Assembly (NCBI RefSeq): GCF_024345225.1 | Contig: NZ_BROD01000001.1 | Location: forward strand, 806,001-870,000 | DNA: 64,000 nucleotides | Direction: 5' to 3' | Source of the DNA: Clostridium sp. TW13 | GTDB taxonomy: Bacteria; Bacillota; Clostridia; Clostridiales; Clostridiaceae | Shown: piece after piece, positions 44,244 to 53,853 of the stretch | How positions within the stretch are numbered: position 1 is the first letter of the stretch | Layout: every line of letters begins with the position of its first letter | Position numbers and translations under genes: made by a program | The notes under the pieces: model-generated | The model's database searches: none | Seen by the model: only the letters and a program-made list of their open reading frames with translations | What the model was told of the DNA's origin: nothing

Positions 44244-44963
44244 ATGTCCATTAAATCATTACCTAAAGAACAAATAATAGAAAAATATATACCGCTAGTA
44301 AAATATATAGCATCGCGTGTTATTTTGGGTAAAAGCAAGCATCTTGAATATGAAGAATTAATAGCTTGTGGGATGGTTGGACTTATGGATGCTTTCAATA
44401 AGTTTGATGAAAGCAAGGGAATGCAATTTTCTACCTATGCGTCCATTAGAATAAGAGGGGCTATGATTGATGAAATTAGAAAAAATAGTCCTATTTCTAA
44501 AGGTGCTATAGATAAGCTGAATAGGTATAATGATGCAGTACAAAATTTGCAGAATAAGCTTATGAGAGAGCCTTCCAATGAAGAAATATCTAAGGAATTA
44601 AATATGAGCTTTAAAGAAATTGGTGAAATAGAAAATTACATAAACTACATATCTGTAATTTCATTGGAAAATGCCATTTATTCTGAGGATGAAGAAGTAA
44701 CATTTAAAGGGTTAATTGAAGATAAGAATAGTCCTAGTCCTGAGAGGATATACGAAGAGAAAGAAGAAATAAAACTATTAGAGGCTTCAATAAATAAGTT
44801 AAATGAGAGAGATAAGACGGTTTTGAGTTTATATTATTATGAAGAGTTAACATTAAAGGAAATAGGTAAAGTACTAGAGGTTTCGGAATCTAGAGTATGT
44901 CAGTTACATAGTAGAGCTATTGCAAATTTAAGAAAAGAAATGCAAAAACTATATATAAGATAA
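44244..44963 (+). CDS. fliA: Flagellar sigma factor FliA (sigma-28, sigma-D)
   Basis: This sigma factor directs late flagellar genes. The 239-residue protein has region 2 (LEYEELIACGMVGLMDAFNK, then FSTYASIRIRGAMIDEIRK), region 3, and region 4 with the helix-turn-helix ELTLKEIGKVLEVSESRVCQ. Length fits the FliA group. Its likely targets in this window are the promoters at 5800, 6882, 7843 and 10846. I see no flgM anti-sigma gene in the window; it may lie before flgK. Confidence 0.95.
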   Translation: MSIKSLPKEQIIEKYIPLVKYIASRVILGKSKHLEYEELIACGMVGLMDAFNKFDESKGMQFSTYASIRIRGAMIDEIRKNSPISKGAIDKLNRYNDAVQNLQNKLMREPSNEEISKELNMSFKEIGEIENYINYISVISLENAIYSEDEEVTFKGLIEDKNSPSPERIYEEKEEIKLLEASINKLNERDKTVLSLYYYEELTLKEIGKVLEVSESRVCQLHSRAIANLRKEMQKLYIR

Positions 44964-44976
44964 AAGAGGATTAATT

Positions 44977-45486
44977 ATGGTACCAATAATTTTATTGATA
45001 ATAGGTATTGCACTTATAATAATAAATAGAAATGCAATTAAAAAAGAAGAACATAAAAACAAAAATAATTTTGGCGATATATTAAAATCAAAAGAGGAAG
45101 ATTTAAAAGAGTTTGAATTCAAATTAGGTGAAGTTAGAAGAGAATATGCAGAAAATATAACTGAAGTTCAAGTGGAAATAGAAGATTTGAAAAAAAGTAT
45201 AAATAATATTATAAAAATGACTAAAAAAAGTGAAACAATAGACGATATAATAAAAGTCGAGGAAGATATTGTAGAAGATCAAGTTACAATTGAAAAGGAA
45301 GACAATAATGTTAATATAGATAATGAAAGCTCACAACAGTCTGATTTTAATAAAGATAATGTAAACTCAAAAATTCTAAAAGTAAAAGAATTAGTAGATC
45401 AAGGAAAATCTGATGAGGAAATATGTAATGAGTTAGGCTTTGGAAAGGGGGAGATATTATTAATAAAAGGATTATTAAAATATTAA
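44977..45486 (+). CDS. SwrB-like membrane protein with coiled coil
   Basis: The 169-residue protein has one N-terminal membrane helix (VPIILLIIGIALIIINRN), a charged coiled coil (about residues 30-100), and a C-terminal helix-turn-helix-like end (KVKELVDQGKSDEEICNELG). B. subtilis SwrB has the same size, topology and position directly after sigD, and it helps activate export gate assembly. Sequence identity cannot be judged by eye, so the link is by architecture and order. It overlaps the next small gene. Confidence 0.75.
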   Translation: MVPIILLIIGIALIIINRNAIKKEEHKNKNNFGDILKSKEEDLKEFEFKLGEVRREYAENITEVQVEIEDLKKSINNIIKMTKKSETIDDIIKVEEDIVEDQVTIEKEDNNVNIDNESSQQSDFNKDNVNSKILKVKELVDQGKSDEEICNELGFGKGEILLIKGLLKY

Positions 45487-45689
45487 AAGATATCTTTAAC
45501 TTTTTAAGTGACAGGAAAATATTGATTGGCATTGGTATAGGAATTGTTCTAGCAACATCTATGATGTTACTTTATAAATTAGATAGGACTCCAACTAAGG
45601 CAGAAATAGAGGAAAAAGCACGAAGCTATGGTATGCACTATTCGGATGAAGATAAAGTTTTTTTTAATAAGGATGTGAATAAAAAGTGA
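45456..45689 (+). CDS. Hidden 77-codon membrane protein gene, probable ATT start
   Basis: A frame overlapping the end of the SwrB-like gene stays open from 45432 and stops at 45689. That stop overlaps the GTG start of the next gene by four bases (GTGA). It encodes a basic N-terminus (KRIIKILKDIFNFLSDRK), a membrane helix (ILIGIGIGIVLATSMMLLYK) and a charged tail (TPTKAEIEEKARSYGMHY). No ATG, GTG or TTG occurs before the helix. Two ATT codons at 45456 and 45459 follow a GGGGGAG site. A TTG at 45525 inside the helix would destroy its topology. Coding is well supported; the start codon is inferred. Confidence 0.68.
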   Translation: MINKRIIKILKDIFNFLSDRKILIGIGIGIVLATSMMLLYKLDRTPTKAEIEEKARSYGMHYSDEDKVFFNKDVNKK

Positions 45690-46456
45690 TAAGAAGTTTG
45701 TATACAGCAGTATCAGGAATGATAAATCTTGAAGCAAAACAAGATGTTATTTCAAACAATATGGCAAATGTTAATACTAATGGGTATAAAGAAGATGAAC
45801 TTATAACTAAGAGTTTTAAAGACGTAATGATTCAAAATAGAGATAAAATAAGTGGTGGGGTTAATGTTCCAAACCAATTAGGAAAATTGAATTTAGGATC
45901 AAGAATTGATGGAACTACTGTTAAGTTTACACAAGGTGCTACTCAAATTACAGATAATACTACTGATTTTGCAATTCAAGGTAGAGGATTTTTTACAGTA
46001 AAGCATAATAATGAAAATTACTTTACAAGAGATGGCCATTTTAGAATAGATAATGCAGGATATTTAGTGACAGATAGTGGTGACAGCGTGCTTGGTACAG
46101 ATTTAACTTCAGGAGCTACAGGTCCAATTTATATAGGAAATGGATCTTTAGCTATGGATGGAAGTAAAAATTTGACTATAAATAGTGTGCCAAAATATAA
46201 GTTGTTAGGTGCAGATTTTAATGATTATAATAAAAGTTTAGAAAAAGCAGGAGATAACTTGTACAAGGGGACTAATCCTACATACAACAATAACTTAGAT
46301 GTACAAAATAAGGCTCTTGAAAAATCAAATGTTAATCTAACTGACACTATGATAGATTTGATGACTACAATGAGAAGTTTTGAAACAAATCAAAAGATTG
46401 TAAAGATGATAGATGAAAGCATGGGAAAAGCAGCTACTGAGGTAGGTAAAGTATAA
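45686..46456 (+). CDS. flgF: Flagellar basal-body rod protein, FlgF/FlhO-like
   Basis: This is a distal-rod-type axial protein. The 256-residue product starts IRSLYTAVSGMINLEAKQDV with ISNNMANVNTNGYKEDEL, and has the core DFAIQGRGFFTVKH. It ends with the D0 helix (LMTTMRSFETNQKIVKMIDE). Start is GTG overlapping the upstream stop. It resembles Bacillus FlhO; FlgF versus FlgG naming is uncertain for this member. Confidence 0.85.
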   Translation: MIRSLYTAVSGMINLEAKQDVISNNMANVNTNGYKEDELITKSFKDVMIQNRDKISGGVNVPNQLGKLNLGSRIDGTTVKFTQGATQITDNTTDFAIQGRGFFTVKHNNENYFTRDGHFRIDNAGYLVTDSGDSVLGTDLTSGATGPIYIGNGSLAMDGSKNLTINSVPKYKLLGADFNDYNKSLEKAGDNLYKGTNPTYNNNLDVQNKALEKSNVNLTDTMIDLMTTMRSFETNQKIVKMIDESMGKAATEVGKV

Positions 46457-46493
46457 GATATTATACATGACTTGGAAATTGGAGGAATGATAT

Positions 46494-47261
46494 ATGTTTA
46501 GAGTTTTATGGAATGGAAAATCAGCCATGAATGCTAATCAGGAGAAATTAGATGCAATTTCAAATAATTTAGCAAACGCAACTACAGATGGATATAAGAG
46601 AATTGATGTATCTTTCAAAGATCTTATGACTGAAACCTTAGATAGAAAAGGGTATCCTACTGATGGCAACAAAGCATATACTGGTACAGGTGTTAGAGCT
46701 GTTGATTGGGTAAGATATGATGAGCAAGGACCATTAAATGAGACTAAAAATGATTCTAACTTTGCTTTGGATGGTAAGGGGTACTTTATGGTAAGAACTC
46801 AAGATGGAACCTATGCATATGAGCGACAAGGCAATTTTGAAATAGACAGAGATGGTAAAATTGTTGACTCTTCAGGAAATGTTCTTCAGATGAAATATGA
46901 AAATGGATATAACGAAAAAAATGTAAGGTTATATTCAGGTACATTCACAGTGGATACAGCTGGAAATGTTTTTTCTAAAGCAGATGGAAATTATACTAAG
47001 GTTGCTGAAATACCAGTATATAATGCTATGGGGAGCAAGGCTTTTGTTTCAAAGGGAGATAATTTATATGTTCCTAATACAGGTACCAATGTGTATAGAG
47101 AAAAAAATGTGGACATAGTTCAAGGCTATGTTGAAGGTTCCAATGTAGATATGGGACAAGAGTTCACTGATATGATTATGACACAAAGAGCCTTCCAATT
47201 AGGCTCAAAAGCTATAAGCACCGCAGACGAAATGTGGGGCATGATAAATCAAATAAGATAG
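46494..47261 (+). CDS. flgG: Flagellar basal-body rod protein FlgG/FlhP-like
   Basis: This is the distal rod protein, 255 residues. It has MFRVLWNGKSAMNANQEKLD and ISNNLANATTDGYKRI at the start, FALDGKGYFMVRTQDGTYAY in the core, and TDMIMTQRAFQLGSKAISTA at the end. A TTGGAGGA site precedes the ATG. It is the last gene of the hook-basal-body operon and is followed by a hairpin terminator. Confidence 0.88.
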   Translation: MFRVLWNGKSAMNANQEKLDAISNNLANATTDGYKRIDVSFKDLMTETLDRKGYPTDGNKAYTGTGVRAVDWVRYDEQGPLNETKNDSNFALDGKGYFMVRTQDGTYAYERQGNFEIDRDGKIVDSSGNVLQMKYENGYNEKNVRLYSGTFTVDTAGNVFSKADGNYTKVAEIPVYNAMGSKAFVSKGDNLYVPNTGTNVYREKNVDIVQGYVEGSNVDMGQEFTDMIMTQRAFQLGSKAISTADEMWGMINQIR

Positions 47262-47264
47262 TGG

Positions 47265-47312
47265 AAATGCATGCATTACTTCTTAAGAAAATAAGAGGTA
47301 GGTATGCATTTT
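47265..47312 (+). terminator. Terminator at the end of the basal-body operon
   Basis: AAATGCAT...TTCTTA pairs with TAAGAG...ATGCATTT in a long, imperfect stem ending in TTTT, just after the flgG stop. A second small palindrome (CCCTTTTAAAAAAAGGG) follows. I see no strong promoter in the remaining 200 bases before the next gene. Confidence 0.65.
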
Positions 47313-47525
47313 AAAAAACCCTTTTAAAAAAAGGGATAATTATCACATCAAAGAATCATTGTGCAATTTATCCAGTTAAATACTAAGTTGAATCAAGACA
47401 AGTCTATACCAATAAACATGTTGTTGCATTTTACAATTTAGTAATTAGATAAGTTAATGCAAAAGATTTGATTTAGATAGATTTGAAGTAAATCTTTGTG
47501 AATAGAATGAAAGGAAGAGGATAGT

Positions 47526-48770
47526 ATGGAATTGGCTCCAATAGCGTTGTTTGGATATAATAGACCTAATCATATACAAATGACGATAGATGCATTAAAG
47601 AAGAATGAATTGGCAGATAAAAGTATTTTATATGTATTTTTGGATGGATGCAGGACTAGTGATGATTTAGATAAAATTAATGAAGTGAAAAGAATAGTAA
47701 GCCAAATTAGTGGATTTAAAAAGTGCATTTTATTTGAATCAAGTGAAAATAAAGGCGTTGATAGATCTATAAGAGAAGGTATTAGTTATGTTTTGGAAAA
47801 TCATAGAAGAGTGATTGTTGTCGAAGATGATATAATAACATCTTCAAAATTTCTAAGATTCATGAATGAAGCGTTATCGTATTATGAAAAATACAACCAT
47901 ATAACATCAATAGGTGGTTTTAATTTTGCAAATAGTATTCCACAATATTACAATGAAGATATTTATTTAAGTTTACGAAGTTGCTCATGGGGGTGGGCTA
48001 CTTGGAAAGATAGATGGGAAGAAGTGACATGGAATGTTGATGTATACGATAAATTTAGAAAAAATAGAAATTTAGTGGAAAAATTCAATCAATGTGGAGA
48101 GGATTTTACAGAGATGCTCGAGCAACAATTAGAAGGAAAACTTAATGCTTGGGACGTATACTTTTGTTTTAATCAGATGATAAGAAATAAATACACAATT
48201 ATACCAGTTAAATCATTAACAAAAAATATAGGACTAGATGGAAGTGGAATACATTGTAGTAATACTAATCAATTTGAGTTAGATGTTGATGATGATTTCC
48301 AATGGAGTTTTTCTGAAAAATTACAAATTAATAATGATATCATGAATCAAATTAGAATAAAATTTATGCCTAAATCTTATAGAGAATTATTGCAAGATTA
48401 TAAAAATAAATTTGATTTTATGAATAGATGGTTAAATACAATATTTGAAGGACAAACTATTAGTAACAATATAATTAGTATGTATGGTATAAAATGTGTG
48501 GTGATATATGGACATGGAACCATTGGAATTAACTTATATAAACAAATTAGAAAAGAAGGTATTTTGCAAATAAAATGTTTTATTGATAAACACTTTATTA
48601 ATGACAGTACTGAATTAGATTGCATTACGTTAGAAGAATATTGTAAAAAAGTAAATGAAAATGATTTGATAATAATTACTCCTTATTATTATTATAAAGA
48701 TATAAAAGATGATATAAGGAAAAAAATAGATAAAATCAGTGTTGTTTCAATAGAAAAGTTACTTGTGTAA
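47526..48770 (+). CDS. GT2/GNT-I-like glycosyltransferase with C-terminal Rossmann-like module
   Basis: The 414-residue protein begins like a GT-A glycosyltransferase (APIALFGYNRPNHIQMTIDA). It has an acidic metal motif VVEDDIITSSKFLRFMN and SWGWATWKDRWEEVTW, typical of GNT-I-like bacterial enzymes. After about residue 320 comes a second domain, VVIYGHGTIGINLYKQIRK, with a glycine-rich nucleotide-binding-like turn, which recurs in neighbours. It follows the flagellar operon terminator and starts the second sugar island. Donor and acceptor unknown. Confidence 0.82.
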   Translation: MELAPIALFGYNRPNHIQMTIDALKKNELADKSILYVFLDGCRTSDDLDKINEVKRIVSQISGFKKCILFESSENKGVDRSIREGISYVLENHRRVIVVEDDIITSSKFLRFMNEALSYYEKYNHITSIGGFNFANSIPQYYNEDIYLSLRSCSWGWATWKDRWEEVTWNVDVYDKFRKNRNLVEKFNQCGEDFTEMLEQQLEGKLNAWDVYFCFNQMIRNKYTIIPVKSLTKNIGLDGSGIHCSNTNQFELDVDDDFQWSFSEKLQINNDIMNQIRIKFMPKSYRELLQDYKNKFDFMNRWLNTIFEGQTISNNIISMYGIKCVVIYGHGTIGINLYKQIRKEGILQIKCFIDKHFINDSTELDCITLEEYCKKVNENDLIIITPYYYYKDIKDDIRKKIDKISVVSIEKLLV

Positions 48771-48819
48771 TAAATATTGTTTTTAGATTAAGCATGTTGA
48801 GTGAAGGGAGATATTTATT

Positions 48820-50223
48820 ATGCAAAAATATAATAATTATTTTGAATATATTTTTTATGTTCATAAGGGAAATTCAGATTATTTATTAGAAAGTTTAAAG
48901 CAGGTAAAAGTAAAGAGTCCTAATAGTAAGATTATCTTACTGGGAGATGAAATTGATAACTCTATATGTGAAGGAATACAGTATGAAAATATAAATAAAT
49001 ATAATGGATATGCAAATGAATTTGAAAAATATTATATTCATTTAAGTGATAAAGAATATAATTATGAAATCTTTTGCATACAGAGATGGTTTATTATTTT
49101 AGAGTATATGGTAAAAAATAATATACAGGCAGGGTTTTATCAAGATTCCGATTGTATATTAGATTGTGATATTGAGCATATAGTATATGATAACAAGTTT
49201 TGGTATTGCGATTGCAGTGGACATACATCTGCTTTTACAGTTGATATTCTAAATGATTTTTGTGATTTTATATTGAGTTATTATAAGAAAAAAGAAAAAC
49301 TAATGGAGTTATGTGAAATTAGATCTCATATGAAACATATTAAAGAAACTAATAAATGGACAAACGTAACTGATATGGAATTGCTAAGTTTATATATTTA
49401 TTATAATGAAAGTAGAGTAAGTAATATTGGAGAAAGAACAAATGGAGGAATATTTGGATTTAATGTAAATGCACAAGATCATACTAATGCTTTTCATATG
49501 CATAAATATGATTTTATTGGAGATAAAACAAAAATATATCTAATTAATGGTAAGCTATATGCTAAAGATTCAATAATTAATAAGTTTGAAAGATTATTCT
49601 CAATTCATTTTCATTCCGACAATAAATGCTATATTAAATCATTTGTAAAATATAATGAAATAGATAGTGTAGATGGTATATATTGTTTTAACTTTAACTT
49701 ATCCCAATGGGAAAAAGAAGATTGCAAGAAAGAAATGGACATTATAGATTATAAAGTTTCTAAAGAAGCGCTGATGAATTTGAAAAAAAATAATTCTAAG
49801 AATGTTGATGCATATGATGCTATTAGAGAATATGCTAAATTGAATGATATTAGTGCTAATATCATTGATAATAATATTAAGAAAGTATCAAATGGAAATT
49901 ATAAACAATTAAATATAAAGAGTAGAAAAATAATAGGTTGGGGTTGTGGTAATGGTATAAATCATTTAAAACAATATTATGATATTAAGTTTGATTATTT
50001 TGTTGATGTGGATGAGAAAAAAGTTGGACATGCGTTTAATGAAGCAGAAATATTCAATATATCCAATATATTGAGCGAAGATAAAAACAATATATTTATA
50101 ATAGTATTGAGTATTTCATATTATCAAGAAATACGAGGATTTCTTAAATTTATTGGATTACAAGAAGAGAGAGATTTTATTAGTATGGAATCACTTATTG
50201 GATACATAGATAGTATAAATTAA
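48820..50223 (+). CDS. Putative glycosyltransferase with C-terminal Rossmann-like module, paralogue A
   Basis: The 467-residue protein has an N-terminal part with a GT-A like acidic motif (QDSDCILDCDIEHIVYD) and a conserved block IFYVHKGNSDYLLESLKQ. A C-terminal module begins at about residue 369 with IIGWGCGNGINHLKQYYDIK. The whole protein aligns along its length with the product of 52486. I do not recognise a named family; a sugar transferase is the best guess. No membrane segment. Confidence 0.72.
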   Translation: MQKYNNYFEYIFYVHKGNSDYLLESLKQVKVKSPNSKIILLGDEIDNSICEGIQYENINKYNGYANEFEKYYIHLSDKEYNYEIFCIQRWFIILEYMVKNNIQAGFYQDSDCILDCDIEHIVYDNKFWYCDCSGHTSAFTVDILNDFCDFILSYYKKKEKLMELCEIRSHMKHIKETNKWTNVTDMELLSLYIYYNESRVSNIGERTNGGIFGFNVNAQDHTNAFHMHKYDFIGDKTKIYLINGKLYAKDSIINKFERLFSIHFHSDNKCYIKSFVKYNEIDSVDGIYCFNFNLSQWEKEDCKKEMDIIDYKVSKEALMNLKKNNSKNVDAYDAIREYAKLNDISANIIDNNIKKVSNGNYKQLNIKSRKIIGWGCGNGINHLKQYYDIKFDYFVDVDEKKVGHAFNEAEIFNISNILSEDKNNIFIIVLSISYYQEIRGFLKFIGLQEERDFISMESLIGYIDSIN

Positions 50224-50257
50224 GTATAGTTTTAATTTATGATAAGTTGGAGGCATA

Positions 50258-51379
50258 ATGATGAGTTTGTTAGCAGAATTAGAAAAAAAAAGAGAAGTTA
50301 ATTTTTTAAAGAGCAACTTATATGAAAGGATAAAAAATAATATAGTAGTAGTTTTTTCTGCTTCTAAAGGTGGTAAGAAATTAGTGAAATTTCTTAGATA
50401 TAATAATATAAAAGTTGATTATATATTGGATAATAATCCTAATGCTCAAAATACTTATTATGAAGGAATTGAAATAATTGCACCTAATCTAGTAATTGAA
50501 AAAGTTAATATCAACAATACTGTTGTTTTTTTAGGTAGTTTAACATATATAGGGGAAATCAGAAAGCAATTATTGCAACTTGGGTTTAATAGAGAATTAT
50601 TAATTTCTCCATTAAATATCAGTGATAGATTTGGTTATTACTTAAGTGATGATATTGATGATAGAAAACATATAGAGGATAATATACAAGAAATTCAAAA
50701 AGTAATAGAACTATTAGATGATGAAGAATCAATTTATGTGTATAAAACTATAGTTCAAAGTAGGTATGAAAATTATTTGAATTCGGAAAAAATTTATGCT
50801 GATATAATAATTCCTAATCAATATTTTGATAAGTCAATAATGAGTTTAAATGAAAATGAGACATATATAGATATAGGAGCATATGATGGAGATTCTATTA
50901 CTAACTTTCTTAAAGCTGTGAATAATAAATATAATAAAATATATGCCTTTGAGCCAGAAATAGGTTTGTATGAATTATTAAAAAAGAATCTTAATGATTA
51001 TATGAATATAGAAATTTATAATAAGGGACTATCCAATGTAACAGGAAAATTAAATTTTATAAATTCTGATGCAGGTTCCCATATAATACAAAGTGCAGAA
51101 GAAGCAGATTGTAGTATAGATGTGATAAAAGGGGATGATTTAAAAATTAAATCTACTTTTATTAAAATGGATATAGAAGGCGAGGAAATAAATGCATTAG
51201 AAGGATTGCAAGAGACAATAAAGAAATATAAACCTAAACTTGCAATATGTATTTATCATAGAAATGAATTTAAGCAATTATGGGAAGTTCCACTTTATAT
51301 TAAGACATTGAGTCCAGATTATAAAATTCAAATTCGTCACCATGGATATGATACAGTATGTTATGCTACTATAGACTAA
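50258..51379 (+). CDS. FkbM-type methyltransferase with N-terminal Rossmann-like module
   Basis: FkbM-type enzymes methylate hydroxyl groups of sugars with S-adenosylmethionine. The 373-residue protein has an N-terminal module (about 28-115, IVVVFSASKGGKKLVKFLRY, then VDYILDNNPNAQNTYYEG) like that of its neighbours. The methyltransferase follows: TYIDIGAYDGDSITNF, KIYAFEPEIGLYELLKKNL and TFIKMDIEGEEINALEGLQE. It lies between two paralogous glycosyltransferase-like genes and before gmd, so O-methylation of a glycan sugar is likely. Confidence 0.85.
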   Translation: MMSLLAELEKKREVNFLKSNLYERIKNNIVVVFSASKGGKKLVKFLRYNNIKVDYILDNNPNAQNTYYEGIEIIAPNLVIEKVNINNTVVFLGSLTYIGEIRKQLLQLGFNRELLISPLNISDRFGYYLSDDIDDRKHIEDNIQEIQKVIELLDDEESIYVYKTIVQSRYENYLNSEKIYADIIIPNQYFDKSIMSLNENETYIDIGAYDGDSITNFLKAVNNKYNKIYAFEPEIGLYELLKKNLNDYMNIEIYNKGLSNVTGKLNFINSDAGSHIIQSAEEADCSIDVIKGDDLKIKSTFIKMDIEGEEINALEGLQETIKKYKPKLAICIYHRNEFKQLWEVPLYIKTLSPDYKIQIRHHGYDTVCYATID

Positions 51380-51406
51380 ATTAAGAGAATAAAAGTTGGT
51401 GAAAAA

Positions 51407-52453
51407 ATGAAAAGAGCATTAATTACAGGAATAACAGGACAAGATGGATCATACTTAACAGAATTCCTTTTAAAAGAAGGATATGAGGTTCATGGAATTA
51501 TAAGAAGGCATAGTATGATAAGTACAACTAGAATTGATTATCTATTTGAAGATCCTACCATTGGAAATAAGTCATTATTTCTTCATTATGGAGATTTAAC
51601 TGATTCTAGTAATTTAAATAGGCTTATTGAAAAAATAAGACCAGATGAAATATATAATCTAGCAGCTCAAAGTCATGTTGCTGTATCTTTTGAAGTCCCA
51701 GAGTATACAGCTGAAGCTACAGGTGTTGGAACCTTAAGACTTTTAGATGCAATAAGAGAATCAGGATTAAAGTGTAAATTCTATCAAGCATCAACATCAG
51801 AATTGTTTGGAGGATTGCCAGAAACAGCACCTCAAAATGAAAAAACACCTTTTTATCCTAAGAGCCCCTATGGAGTGGCAAAGTTATATTCATATTGGAT
51901 AACAGTTAATTATAGAGAATCTTATGGTGTATTCGCGTGCAATGGAATATTGTTTAATCATGAATCACCTAGAAGAGGTGAAACATTTGTAACAAGAAAG
52001 ATAACAAGAGCAGTAGCATCAATTGTTGCAGGAAAACAGGACAAGTTATCTCTAGGTAATTTGGATGCAAAAAGAGATTGGGGCTTTGCTGGTGATTATG
52101 TAAAAGGTATGTGGTTGATGTTACAGCAGGATAAACCAGATGATTATGTATTAGCAACAAATGAAACTCATACAGTAAGAGAATTTGTAGAGCTATCATT
52201 CAAAGAAGTTGGCATAGAAATTGAATGGAGAGGTTCAGGAGTAGAAGAAAAAGGTTACAATACCAAAACTGGCACCTTATTAGTAGACATCAATCCTAGG
52301 TACTTTAGACCAGCAGAAGTTGATTTGTTGCATGGAGATTGTAGGAAAGCGGAAGAAAAGTTAGGTTGGAAAAGAGCAGTAAGTTTTAATCAGTTGATAT
52401 CTATGATGGTAGATTCGGATATGATAGAGATTGCTGGAATGTCAATTAAATAA
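51407..52453 (+). CDS. gmd: GDP-mannose 4,6-dehydratase
   Basis: Gmd makes GDP-4-keto-6-deoxy-mannose. The 348-residue SDR protein has [55 protein letters not shown], and the catalytic [10 protein letters not shown] segment. [20 protein letters not shown] is a Gmd hallmark. With fcl at 53854 it would give GDP-L-fucose. Length is normal and all key residues are visible. Confidence 0.95.
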   Translation: MKRALITGITGQDGSYLTEFLLKEGYEVHGIIRRHSMISTTRIDYLFEDPTIGNKSLFLHYGDLTDSSNLNRLIEKIRPDEIYNLAAQSHVAVSFEVPEYTAEATGVGTLRLLDAIRESGLKCKFYQASTSELFGGLPETAPQNEKTPFYPKSPYGVAKLYSYWITVNYRESYGVFACNGILFNHESPRRGETFVTRKITRAVASIVAGKQDKLSLGNLDAKRDWGFAGDYVKGMWLMLQQDKPDDYVLATNETHTVREFVELSFKEVGIEIEWRGSGVEEKGYNTKTGTLLVDINPRYFRPAEVDLLHGDCRKAEEKLGWKRAVSFNQLISMMVDSDMIEIAGMSIK

Positions 52454-52485
52454 TATTATTATATAAAGTGTAGGAGAAAATAATT

Positions 52486-53832
52486 ATGAAACACATTTTT
52501 TATGTACATACAGGTAATGCAGAATATTTGCAGACTAGTTTAAGATGTGCAAAAATAAAAAATCCTAATTGTAATATTGTTTTATTAGGGGATAAATCAA
52601 ATGATGTATATGATTTTGTGGAGCATGCGTATATTGATGAATATAGTAAATATGCAAATGAATTTAAAAAAATATATATACACTTAAGTAGTAACCCCTA
52701 CGAATATGAATTATTATGCATACAACGTTGGTTTAATATCTTAGAGTACATGGAAAAAAAATCTATATTTGAGGGGTATTATCAAGACTCAGATGTTATT
52801 TTAGATTATGATATAAATAAATTTAAAAATGAAGGAAAGATATATTATTGCGGTACTAGTGCTAATGAATGCTTTTTTACCTATGAAATGCTTAAGAGAG
52901 TATGTGATTTTATAGTAGAGTGTTATTCTTATAAGGATAAGAATGAGCAATTTTTTAACATTTTATCTTATATAAAACATGGTGGAATATGTGATATGAC
53001 ATTATTTATGATGTTTGCAAATGAACATAGAAATATTACAGAAGATATTTCTGTAGAACGAGATGGTAGTGTCTTTGATATATGCATACATAACTATGAA
53101 AATTATGAGAGGATAGAAAATAAGAAAAAGATATATACTATGAATGGGAAATTGTACGTAAGAGGTATATTTTCTAAAAAATTTATTAAGATAAATGCAG
53201 TCCATTTCCAAGGAAAAGATAAGAAATATATGAATGATTTTGTGAAGTATATGGATTTAAATAGTAGCGATATAAAATATTTTAATTATACAACACAAAA
53301 GTGGCAAGATGAGGAAGAGAATCATGTGTATATTTCTGAGAGAGTTTTATTAAATATAATAAGAAGTTATAGAGATGATTATGATGATGACGAGAGACAA
53401 AAGACAATTGATGTAATAGGTAAATATTTGAATAAAGAATTTGGTTATAATCATCAAGAAGAAGTAAGCAGTTTTTTAAGAAATATATATTGGAATAATT
53501 TTTCGCAAGAATTACAAATAAATAATAAAAAAATTGTTGGGTGGGGAACTGGAAGTGGAATAAACCTTTACAGAGAATTTTTTGAATTAAATATAGATTA
53601 CTTAATTTCATCTAATAAATTTGATGAAGGAACAGAAAAAGATGGACTAAGAGTATTTTCACCTAATAAACTATTAGAAGAAAATATAGAAGATATATAT
53701 GTGGTGGTATTATCAATTGATTATTATGATGAAATAAAAGATGTATTGGTAGAGTATGGTTTTAGAGAAAAAGCGAATTTTATTGGATTAAAAGAGATAA
53801 TATATGGAATAGATAATCAGATAGAAGTTTAG
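52486..53832 (+). CDS. Putative glycosyltransferase with C-terminal Rossmann-like module, paralogue B
   Basis: The 448-residue protein aligns with the 48820 product along its length. Shared features are KHIFYVHTGNAEYLQTSLR, CIQRWFNILEYMEKKSI and the acidic motif YYQDSDVILDYDI. The C-terminal module begins near residue 347 (KIVGWGTGSGINLYREFFEL). It is inserted between gmd and fcl, which are usually adjacent, suggesting a transferase acting with the GDP-fucose pathway. Family unnamed to me. Confidence 0.72.
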   Translation: MKHIFYVHTGNAEYLQTSLRCAKIKNPNCNIVLLGDKSNDVYDFVEHAYIDEYSKYANEFKKIYIHLSSNPYEYELLCIQRWFNILEYMEKKSIFEGYYQDSDVILDYDINKFKNEGKIYYCGTSANECFFTYEMLKRVCDFIVECYSYKDKNEQFFNILSYIKHGGICDMTLFMMFANEHRNITEDISVERDGSVFDICIHNYENYERIENKKKIYTMNGKLYVRGIFSKKFIKINAVHFQGKDKKYMNDFVKYMDLNSSDIKYFNYTTQKWQDEEENHVYISERVLLNIIRSYRDDYDDDERQKTIDVIGKYLNKEFGYNHQEEVSSFLRNIYWNNFSQELQINNKKIVGWGTGSGINLYREFFELNIDYLISSNKFDEGTEKDGLRVFSPNKLLEENIEDIYVVVLSIDYYDEIKDVLVEYGFREKANFIGLKEIIYGIDNQIEV

Positions 53833-53853
53833 ATTATTTGAAAGGTGAATATT

